Below the pieces are notes generated by a model. The model saw only the letters and a list, made by a program, of their open reading frames with translations, was not told the DNA's origin and did no database searches. A program made the position numbers and the translations under genes. From an uncultured bacterium (GTDB taxonomy: Bacteria; Bacillota; Clostridia; TANB77; CAG-508), in contig CAJMLO010000022.1 of NCBI GenBank assembly GCA_905214245.1, forward strand, positions 1-17,332: 17,332 nucleotides of DNA, given 5' to 3'. The stretch's first letter is position 1. Each line of letters begins with the position of its first letter. Of this stretch, positions 1-6,412 are shown piece by piece.

Positions 1-69
1 AAATGATTTATAGTCAACTGTAATAAATTTTTTTCTATCTTCCTATAATTTATTTTTACCAGCGCATGT

Positions 70-98
70 TTGACATTTTTATGTAAAATGTGTATAAT
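70..98 (+). promoter_or_regulatory. Perfect consensus sigma-70/SigA promoter of unknown target
   Basis: TTGACA at 70-75 and TATAAT at 93-98 are separated by exactly 17 bases, so both boxes match the vegetative consensus perfectly. Transcription would begin near 105 and run at once into the hairpins at 112-174. No plus-strand gene follows before corA at 373, and read-through would be antisense to tRNA-Lys. It may drive a short RNA of about 70 nt (inference). Nothing else is recognised in bases 1-69. Confidence 0.6.
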
Positions 99-108
99 TG
101 GTAAAGAC

Positions 109-174
109 AAAAAAATGCGGAGTACGAAAAAATAACCACCGCATTTTATTTTATAGAAATAAATGCAAGTGGTT
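109..174 (-). terminator. Overlapping intrinsic terminators behind tRNA-Lys
   Basis: Two mutually exclusive hairpins lie just past the tRNA 3' end. One pairs 134-139 with 169-174 and 141-146 with 161-166, and is followed on the minus strand by ATTTTTT (133-127). The other is a 9-bp stem, 112-120 with 139-147, followed by seven T on the minus strand (115-109). Read on the plus strand, the first hairpin is also followed by a short T run at 175-179, so it may work in both directions. Confidence 0.7.
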
Positions 175-181
175 GTTTTAA

Positions 182-257
182 TGGTGCGCCATAGAGGATT
201 CGAACCTCCGACCATTTGATTAAGAGTCAACTGCTCTACCAACTGAGCTAATGGCGC
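182..257 (-). tRNA. tRNA-Lys (anticodon CTT)
   Basis: The reverse complement folds as a full tRNA with an encoded CCA. A 7-bp acceptor stem pairs GCGCCAT with ATGGCGC. The D arm contains AGCTCAGTTGGTAGAGC, the anticodon loop is CTCTTAA, and the T loop contains TTCGAAT. The anticodon at 222-224 (plus-strand AAG) reads as CTT, decoding AAG lysine codons. The base of the anticodon stem looks like a G-A mismatch. It has its own promoter and terminator and stands alone. Confidence 0.97.
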
Positions 258-277
258 GTATCAAATTAAGCACATTT

Positions 278-306
278 ATTATAAGTCTAAAAACAGTGTT
301 TGTCAA
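278..306 (-). promoter_or_regulatory. Consensus promoter of tRNA-Lys
   Basis: On the minus strand TTGACA (306-301) and TATAAT (283-278) are 17 bases apart, a perfect vegetative promoter ending about 20 bases before the tRNA 5' end. The same bases read on the plus strand give TTGTCA (300-305) followed 19 bases later by TATTAT (325-330). This is a weaker candidate promoter for corA that would share the overlapping -35 area. Confidence 0.85.
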
Positions 307-372
307 CATATTTTATTAAATTTGTATTATGATTAAAAAAGATGTTTTATTTAAAATTTAAGGGGTGATATT

Positions 373-1317
373 ATGTTAAAAATGTACAATACAGAGGTAA
401 CAACAAATAAGACTGTAGTAACAGAAGAATTTAAAAAAGGAAATTGGATAAACATGGTATCGCCGAGTGAGGACGAAATAAAATTGGTATGCAAAAATGT
501 TGGAATAGCTGAAGATTTTATCAGATATGCTCTTGACTATGAGGAAAAAGCCAGAATAGATTTTGAAGAGGATGATAATACAATCTTATTTATTATTGAC
601 ATACCAATTATGGAAAATGAGGCGGGAAGCAAGGTTTATAGTACAATGCCAATTGGTATAATTTTTGTAAGAGATGATTATTTGATTACAGTTTCACTTA
701 CTAAAAATTATATTATAGAGAATTTGGAAAAGAGCAAAAGCATTGTTACATATAAAAAGAGTAGATTTTTGCTTCAAATTTTTTATGCTAATGCAGAAAG
801 ATTTTTAACACTATTAAAAAGATTAAATAAAGAATCTGAAGTAGCTGAAAGCGTACTTAAAAATTCTATGAAAAATAAAGAATTGTTAAAATTGCTTAGC
901 TTAAAAAAAGGTCTTGTTTATTTTACAACATCACTTAAATCAAATGAGGTTGTAATGGAGAAAACGCTTCGTGGCAAGATGATTAAGCTATATGAAGAAG
1001 ATGAAGATATATTAGAAGATGCGATTATTGAAAATAAACAGGCAATTGAGATGAGCAGAATATATAGTGATATTTTAACAGGAACTTTGGATGCATATGC
1101 TTCAATTATTTCTAATAATCTAAATGGGGTAATGCAATTTTTAACATCTATTACAATCATACTTGCAATTCCTACAATGATTTCAAGTTATTGGGGTATG
1201 AATGTTCCAGTTCCTTTGCAAGATAATCCATTTGGATTTGCTATAATGGTTGTATTTTCTTTAGCTGTAGGAATTATTGCAACATTTTGGTTAAAGAAAA
1301 AGGGAATGCTAGGATAA
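373..1317 (+). CDS. corA: CorA-family magnesium/divalent cation transporter
   Basis: This 314-residue protein matches the usual size of CorA/MIT-type channels, which form pentamers in the cytoplasmic membrane and admit Mg2+ (and sometimes Co2+ or Ni2+). The long charged N-terminal part (about 1-250) corresponds to the cytoplasmic funnel and stalk helices. Two membrane segments follow near the C terminus (about 257-274 and 288-308). The signature GMN is at residues 275-277, within YWGMN, right after the first membrane segment; this motif forms the selectivity filter. The C terminus ends with positively charged KKK, as is common in CorA. An AGGGGTGA ribosome site sits 5-6 bases before the ATG. 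The ABC-F gene follows after 27 bases without a terminator, so the two are probably co-transcribed. The family call is secure; the exact metal is not visible. Confidence 0.93.
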   Translation: MLKMYNTEVTTNKTVVTEEFKKGNWINMVSPSEDEIKLVCKNVGIAEDFIRYALDYEEKARIDFEEDDNTILFIIDIPIMENEAGSKVYSTMPIGIIFVRDDYLITVSLTKNYIIENLEKSKSIVTYKKSRFLLQIFYANAERFLTLLKRLNKESEVAESVLKNSMKNKELLKLLSLKKGLVYFTTSLKSNEVVMEKTLRGKMIKLYEEDEDILEDAIIENKQAIEMSRIYSDILTGTLDAYASIISNNLNGVMQFLTSITIILAIPTMISSYWGMNVPVPLQDNPFGFAIMVVFSLAVGIIATFWLKKKGMLG

Positions 1318-1344
1318 ATAATTAAATTTTGAGGAGGAGAAAAT

Positions 1345-2925
1345 ATGCTAACTGCAACAGGAGTTACAATTAGATTTGGAAAAAGAACTTTATTTGAGGA
1401 TGTAAACATCAAATTTAACAAAGGATGCTGTTACGGAATTATTGGCGCAAATGGTGCTGGTAAATCCACATTTTTAAAGGTTTTATCTGGTGAACTTGAA
1501 CCAAGCAAAGGAGAGGTTTCAAAGGAAAAAACAGAAAGATTATCTGTACTTAAACAAGACCACTTTGCTTTTGAAGAATTTACTGTTATAAATACAGTTA
1601 TTATGGGAAATAGCGAGCTATACAATATTATGCAAGAAAAGGATAAAATTTATAGTAAGCCAGATTTTAATGAAGAAGATGGTATGAAGGCTGCAAAACT
1701 TGAAGAAAGATTTGCAGAACTTGATGGATGGAATGCTGAGTCAGATGCAGCAGTTCTTTTAAATGATTTAGGAATTGAACCTGAAAACCATTACAAGCTT
1801 ATGAGCGAACTTGAAGCAAAGGAAAAGGTAAAGGTTTTACTTGCTCAAGCATTGTTTGGAAATCCTGATATTTTGCTTTTGGATGAGCCTACAAACGACC
1901 TTGATTTAAAAAGTATCAACTGGCTTGAAGAATTCTTAATTAATTTTGAAAATACTGTTATTGTTGTATCACATGATAGATACTTTTTAAATAAAGTTTG
2001 TACACATATTGCTGATGTTGATTTTGGTAAGATTAAGGTATATCCTGGAAACTACGATTTCTGGTACGAATCTAGCCAACTTGCATTAAAGCAAATGAAA
2101 GAAGCAAATAAAAAGAAAGAAGAGAAGATTAAAGAATTACAAGACTTTATTGCAAGATTTAGTGCAAATGCTTCAAAATCAAAACAAGCTACATCAAGAA
2201 AGAAAACACTTGAAAAAATTGAACTTGATGAGATTAGACCTTCAAATAGAAGATACCCATATATAGATTTTAAACCAGATAGAGAACCAGGAAAAGAGAT
2301 ATTAAAAGTAAACAATCTTTGCAAAACTATAAATGGTGAAAAAATATTAGATAATGTAAGTTTTACAGTAAAACCTGGAGATAAAATTGCATTTTTAGCT
2401 GATAACGAAAATGCTAAAACAGTACTATTTCAAATTTTAGCAGGAGAACTTGAGCCGGATTCTGGTGAAGTAATATGGGGAACAACAATTACATCAAATT
2501 ATTTTCCAAAAGATAATAATTATTTATTTGAGTCTGATTTATCTATAACAGATTGGCTAAGACAATATTCAAAAGATCCAGATGAGACGTATGTAAGAAG
2601 CTTTTTAGGTAGAATGTTATTCTCTGGAGAAGAAGCACTTAAAAAAGTAAATGTGCTTTCTGGTGGAGAAAAAGTTAGATGTGTTCTTTCTAAAATGATG
2701 CTTTCTGGTGCTAATTTGCTTATATTTGATGAGCCAACAAACCATTTAGATATGGAAAGTATTACTGCATTAAATGAAGGAATGACAAAATATAAAGGAA
2801 TTATACTATTTACTTCACATGACCATCAATTAACTCAAACTGTTGCAAATCGTATAATTGATATTAAGCAAGATAAATTAGTTGATAGAGAGGTAACTTA
2901 TAATGAGTATTTAGGAATTGAATAG
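1345..2925 (+). CDS. ABC-F family ATPase, YbiT type
   Basis: This soluble protein of 526 residues has two tandem ATP-binding cassettes and no membrane segment, as in ABC-F proteins that act on the ribosome. Length and sequence resemble E. coli YbiT (for example the shared stretch FAEEFTV-like near residue 70 and FSANASKSKQATS in the linker). Cassette 1 has Walker A GANGAGKST (34-42) and Walker B LLLDEP (177-182), but the signature motif is degenerate (MSELEAKEK). Cassette 2 has an intact LSGGE (438-442) and DEPTNHLD (462-469), but its Walker A is ADNENAKTV (352-360), keeping only the lysine and threonine of the consensus. A lysine-rich coiled linker lies at about 245-310. The start is set by GAGGAGG eight bases upstream. 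It lies downstream of corA in a likely two-gene operon ending at the hairpin at 2932. ABC-F members include translation factors and antibiotic-protection proteins; YbiT types are usually housekeeping, so no resistance role is claimed. Confidence 0.9.
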   Translation: MLTATGVTIRFGKRTLFEDVNIKFNKGCCYGIIGANGAGKSTFLKVLSGELEPSKGEVSKEKTERLSVLKQDHFAFEEFTVINTVIMGNSELYNIMQEKDKIYSKPDFNEEDGMKAAKLEERFAELDGWNAESDAAVLLNDLGIEPENHYKLMSELEAKEKVKVLLAQALFGNPDILLLDEPTNDLDLKSINWLEEFLINFENTVIVVSHDRYFLNKVCTHIADVDFGKIKVYPGNYDFWYESSQLALKQMKEANKKKEEKIKELQDFIARFSANASKSKQATSRKKTLEKIELDEIRPSNRRYPYIDFKPDREPGKEILKVNNLCKTINGEKILDNVSFTVKPGDKIAFLADNENAKTVLFQILAGELEPDSGEVIWGTTITSNYFPKDNNYLFESDLSITDWLRQYSKDPDETYVRSFLGRMLFSGEEALKKVNVLSGGEKVRCVLSKMMLSGANLLIFDEPTNHLDMESITALNEGMTKYKGIILFTSHDHQLTQTVANRIIDIKQDKLVDREVTYNEYLGIE

Positions 2926-2931
2926 AAATAT

Positions 2932-2959
2932 AAAAGGCATACATTTTGGTATGTCTTTT
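2932..2959 (+). terminator. Hairpin terminator after the corA/ABC-F pair
   Basis: An 11-bp stem (2932-2942 with 2949-2959, one G-T pair) with a 6-base loop begins seven bases after the ABC-F stop codon. Its 3' arm ends in TTTT, so the U tract is short. Confidence 0.7.
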
Positions 2960-2968
2960 CATATGCTC

Positions 2969-2997
2969 TTGCATAATTATTTTATATGTTATATTAT
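2969..2997 (+). promoter_or_regulatory. Candidate promoter of tex
   Basis: TTGCAT (2969-2974) and TATTAT (2992-2997) are 17 bases apart, placed between the terminator of the preceding operon and the tex ribosome site AAAGGAGG at about 3007-3014. Confidence 0.5.
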
Positions 2998-3024
2998 ATC
3001 TAGAGCAAAAGGAGGAAATAAAAA

Positions 3025-5214
3025 ATGGATATTATACAAGAACTTGCAAAAGAGTTAGATATAAGAACATCACAGGTTGAGAAAACTGTGAATTTGATAG
3101 ATGAAGGAAATACAATTCCTTTTATTGCACGTTATAGAAAAGAAGTAACAGGTGGACTTTCTGACGAAGTTTTAAGAACATTTGGAGAAAGACTTACATA
3201 CTTAAGAAATTTGGAAAGTAGAAAACAGGAAATTAGAAAATCAATAGAAGAACAAGGTAAAATGACAGAGGAAATCTCTAAAAGTATTGATAATGCAAAA
3301 ACTTTGGCAGAAGCAGAAGATATTTATAGGCCATTCAAACAAAAGAAAAGAACTAAAGCTACTATTGCTAAAGCAAAAGGATTAGAGCCTTTGGCAGATA
3401 TTATTTATGAGCAAAAAGAGAAAACGCCGATTGAAGAAATTGCGCAAAAATATGTTACAAATGTGGAAAGTGTGGAAAATTATACTCCAAAAGATAAATT
3501 TGTTGCAAATATTGAGGAGGCAATTTCAGGTGCACTTGATATTATTGCAGAAAAAATATCTGATAATGCGGATTATAGAAAAAATATAAAAAGAATGTGT
3601 TACAGAGAAGCAGTAATTGAAACAAAGGCTACAAAACCTGAAGAGAGGTCAAGCTATGAAATGTATTATGACTTTTCAGAAGGTATAAATCGTCTTCCAA
3701 GTCACAGGATACTCGCGATAAACAGGGGAGAGAAGGAAGAATTTTTAAAAGTAAAAATTCTTAAACCAGAAGAAAAGATAATATCATTTATGGAAAATGA
3801 CATTATAAAAGGACAAACTCAATTTACAGAGTACTTAAAAAATACAATATTAGACAGTTGGAAGAGATTAATTGAACCTTCTATTGATAGAGAAATTCGT
3901 TCTGATTTAACAGAAAAAGCAGAAGAAAAAGCAATTAAGGTATTTGGACAAAATGCAAAACAATTGCTACTTGGTGCACCAATAAAGAATTTAACAGTTA
4001 TAGGTTTTGACCCTGCATATAGAACAGGATGCAAAATTGCTGTAATTGATGAAACAGGAAAAGTACTTGCTACAACTACAATATATCCAACAGAGCCACA
4101 AAATGATGTGGAAAATGCTACAAAAGAATTGCTAAAATTAATTAAAAAATTTGATGTAAATATGTTTGCAATAGGAAATGGAACGGCATCAAGAGAATCA
4201 GAAATATTTGTTGCAGATGTTATAAAAAAGGCAAAAGAAGAGCTTGGAAAAGATGTGCATTATGCAATTGTATCTGAAGCAGGTGCATCTGTATATTCTG
4301 CATCTAAACTTGCAACAGAGGAATACCCTGATATAAATGTATCTTTAAGAGGTGCAATTTCTATTGCAAGAAGACTTCAGGACCCACTTGCAGAGCTTGT
4401 AAAAATTGATCCTAAATCAATAGGTGTTGGTCAATATCAACATGATGTAGACCAAAAGAAATTGTCAGAGAGTCTTACAGGAGTTGTAGAAGATGCGGTA
4501 AATAAAGTTGGTGTGGATGTAAATACTGCAACACCTTCACTTCTTTCATATGTATCTGGAATAAGCAAAACTGTTGCAAATAATATTGTAAAATATAGAG
4601 ATGAAAATGGAAAATTAAAAGAGAGAAAAGAGCTTTTGAAAGTTGCTAAGCTTGGTAAATCAGCATTTGAACAATGTGCAGGATTTATACGTATATTTGA
4701 TGGAAAAAATCCTTTGGAGGTAACAGGAGTTCATCCAGAAAGCTATGAAGCTACTGAAAAATTACTTCAAAAGATAGGATATGATAAAGCTGATTTAAGA
4801 GATAATGATAAACTTAAAGAGATTCGTTTAAAACTTGCAGAGGTTAATGTAAAAGAGACTGCAAGTGAAATACGAATAGGCGAACCCACACTAAAAGATA
4901 TAATTGAAGAGCTTTCAAAACCTGGAAGAGATCCAAGAGAAGAAATGCCAAAACCTGTTTTAAGATCTGATGTACTTAAATTTGAAGACTTGCAAGAAAA
5001 TCAAATTTTAACAGGAACAGTTAGAAATGTCACAGATTTTGGAGCATTTGTAGATGTTGGTGTTAAACATGATGGACTTGTTCATATTTCAGAAATGAGC
5101 AATGGATTTGTAAAAAATCCATCAGATGTTGTGCAAGTTGGAGATATTGTTAAGGTTAAGGTAATTGGGATTGATAAAGAAAGACAAAAAGTGAAATTAA
5201 GTATGAAAATATAA
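3025..5214 (+). CDS. tex: Tex-family transcription accessory protein (S1 RNA-binding)
   Basis: At 729 residues this is full length for Tex/YdcI proteins (about 720-775). The order is an N-terminal helical Tex region (about 1-190), a YqgF/RuvC-like nuclease-fold domain beginning at about 323 (TVIGFDPAYRTG at 325-336), helix-hairpin-helix segments at about 490-570, and a C-terminal S1 domain from about 658 (GTVRNVTDFGAFVDVG, then DGLVHISEMS). Tex proteins bind single-stranded nucleic acid and affect transcription of toxins and stress genes in several bacteria. Whether the YqgF-like domain still cleaves is uncertain in the family. An AAAGGAGG ribosome site supports the ATG at 3025. The gene appears monocistronic, between its own promoter and a strong shared terminator. 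Nothing unusual was seen. Confidence 0.95.
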   Translation: MDIIQELAKELDIRTSQVEKTVNLIDEGNTIPFIARYRKEVTGGLSDEVLRTFGERLTYLRNLESRKQEIRKSIEEQGKMTEEISKSIDNAKTLAEAEDIYRPFKQKKRTKATIAKAKGLEPLADIIYEQKEKTPIEEIAQKYVTNVESVENYTPKDKFVANIEEAISGALDIIAEKISDNADYRKNIKRMCYREAVIETKATKPEERSSYEMYYDFSEGINRLPSHRILAINRGEKEEFLKVKILKPEEKIISFMENDIIKGQTQFTEYLKNTILDSWKRLIEPSIDREIRSDLTEKAEEKAIKVFGQNAKQLLLGAPIKNLTVIGFDPAYRTGCKIAVIDETGKVLATTTIYPTEPQNDVENATKELLKLIKKFDVNMFAIGNGTASRESEIFVADVIKKAKEELGKDVHYAIVSEAGASVYSASKLATEEYPDINVSLRGAISIARRLQDPLAELVKIDPKSIGVGQYQHDVDQKKLSESLTGVVEDAVNKVGVDVNTATPSLLSYVSGISKTVANNIVKYRDENGKLKERKELLKVAKLGKSAFEQCAGFIRIFDGKNPLEVTGVHPESYEATEKLLQKIGYDKADLRDNDKLKEIRLKLAEVNVKETASEIRIGEPTLKDIIEELSKPGRDPREEMPKPVLRSDVLKFEDLQENQILTGTVRNVTDFGAFVDVGVKHDGLVHISEMSNGFVKNPSDVVQVGDIVKVKVIGIDKERQKVKLSMKI

Positions 5215-5230
5215 TATTTCAAAAGTAATA

Positions 5231-5269
5231 AAAAATACTGGTTTTAGGTTATCTAAAGCCAGTATTTTT
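5231..5269. terminator. Strong bidirectional terminator between convergent genes
   Basis: A 17-bp stem pairs 5231-5247 with 5253-5269 (one G-T pair) around the loop GTTAT. The arms begin and end with A5 and T5, giving a U tract on either strand. It sits between the tex stop (5214) and the stop of the convergent HD-GYP gene (5275), so it can serve both. Confidence 0.9.
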
Positions 5270-5274
5270 CTATA

Positions 5275-6336
5275 CTAATGTTTATATTTTTCTTGAATTT
5301 CTAAAATTTTATCATATTCATTATTTAATATATCAAGAAATACTTTTGCAATATTTGGATCAAATTGTGTTCCACTACATCTTTCGATTTCTTCCTTTAC
5401 TACATCAAGTGGAAGAGCATTTCTGTATGTTCTTTTTGATGTCATGGCATCAAATGTATCTGCAACTGCTGCAATTCTTGCAATATAAGGAATATCCTCT
5501 CCTTTTAGTTTGCTTGGATAGCCATTTCCATCATATCTTTCATGATGGTGTTTTACAATTGGAAGTATGTCTTTAAATACTTCAGCATTGCATAATATAT
5601 GTGCTCCAATTGATGGATGATTTTTTATTTGTGAATATTCATCATCTGTAAGTTTTGACTCTTTTAATAAAATACTATCAGGAATTCCAATTTTTCCTAT
5701 GTCGTGGAATAATCCTCCAACGCGTAATGTTTTTATTAGATCTTCTGAAAGACCTAGTTTTTGTCCAATTAAAACAGAGTATTCTGAAACTCTGTCAGAA
5801 TGACCTCTTGTATAAGGGTCTTTTGCTTCAACTGTATAGCGTAATGTTTGAATACTATCTAAATAAGCTTTTTCAAGTTTATCATATGTATTTGACAATT
5901 CTTCGTTTATACGTTTTATTTCATTCATTTGCTCAATTGATTTTATACCTGATTCAATTAAAAGTAGTAATTGGTCAAATTTATCACTTTTTTCACAATA
6001 TCCTTGTATATCGAGTTTTCTAATTGTTTCAAGTGGTGGGGCTAAATCCTTATGACCTGTAAGCAATAATATATATAATTCCTTATTAAATTTTCTTATT
6101 TCTTCAACTACTTGGTCACCGTGAATAGGGTCCATAATAAAGTCAAGAATCATTAAATCAAAATGTTCATTGCGTACTTGTTCTATTGCTTCTATCGGAT
6201 CTGTAACACCTGTAAAGTCGTATCCTGACCTTTTTAGAAATATAGACAATGAATCAACAATTCCCATTTCATCATCAACAGCAATTATTTTGTAGCCGTT
6301 TGATTGAGCTGATGATTGTGTGTTATGTACTCTCAT
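5275..6336 (-). CDS. Response regulator with HD-GYP c-di-GMP phosphodiesterase output
   Basis: This 353-residue protein has a CheY-like receiver (about 15-135) and an HD-GYP domain (about 165-340). In the receiver, D21/D22 form the acidic pocket, D65 (MILDF) is the expected phosphoacceptor, T93 and K116 are the conserved switch residues. In the output domain, H211-D212 (HDIGK), HHH at 263-265 and GYP at 272-274 (within DGNGYP) are all present, so a working metal-dependent phosphodiesterase that hydrolyses cyclic-di-GMP is expected. A coiled linker (about 118-160) joins the two. The ATG is supported by GAGGTGAT just upstream. It follows the histidine kinase gene by 76 bases on the same strand and is its obvious partner, although a separate promoter is visible in the gap. 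HD-GYP regulators typically control motility, adhesion or virulence by lowering cyclic-di-GMP. Target processes are not visible here. Confidence 0.94.
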   Translation of the reverse strand: MRVHNTQSSAQSNGYKIIAVDDEMGIVDSLSIFLKRSGYDFTGVTDPIEAIEQVRNEHFDLMILDFIMDPIHGDQVVEEIRKFNKELYILLLTGHKDLAPPLETIRKLDIQGYCEKSDKFDQLLLLIESGIKSIEQMNEIKRINEELSNTYDKLEKAYLDSIQTLRYTVEAKDPYTRGHSDRVSEYSVLIGQKLGLSEDLIKTLRVGGLFHDIGKIGIPDSILLKESKLTDDEYSQIKNHPSIGAHILCNAEVFKDILPIVKHHHERYDGNGYPSKLKGEDIPYIARIAAVADTFDAMTSKRTYRNALPLDVVKEEIERCSGTQFDPNIAKVFLDILNNEYDKILEIQEKYKH

Positions 6337-6364
6337 ATAATCACCTCATAATTTTGATACACCT

Positions 6365-6394
6365 ATTATATTCATAAATTTATGTAAAAAGCAA
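6365..6394 (-). promoter_or_regulatory. Internal promoter before the HD-GYP response regulator
   Basis: On the minus strand TTGCTT (6394-6389) and TATAAT (6370-6365) are 18 bases apart, inside the 76-base gap between kinase stop and regulator start. The regulator may thus be transcribed both from the upstream operon and by itself. Confidence 0.55.
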
Positions 6395-6405
6395 GATATA
6401 TCTTG
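6392..6405. promoter_or_regulatory. 14-bp perfect palindrome overlapping the -35 box (possible operator)
   Basis: CAAGATATATCTTG is a perfect inverted repeat and overlaps the -35 element of the promoter of the HD-GYP gene. It could be an operator for a dimeric regulator. Alternatively, on the minus strand it is followed by CTTTTT, so a weak terminator behind the kinase gene is possible, although the stem would be only about 5 bp. Confidence 0.4.
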
Positions 6406-6412
6406 TTAAAAT

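Noticed and set aside
1..69. TTGACT-like and TATAAA-like words at the left edge
   Set aside because: No properly spaced pair with a gene to drive is visible inside the window.
5655..6023. 122-residue plus-strand ORF and similar frames opposite large genes (for example 13413-13769 minus, 7206-7514 plus, 15151-15483 minus)
   Set aside because: These lie entirely antisense to genes with full sets of family motifs, lack ribosome sites and have no recognisable domain; they are shadows.
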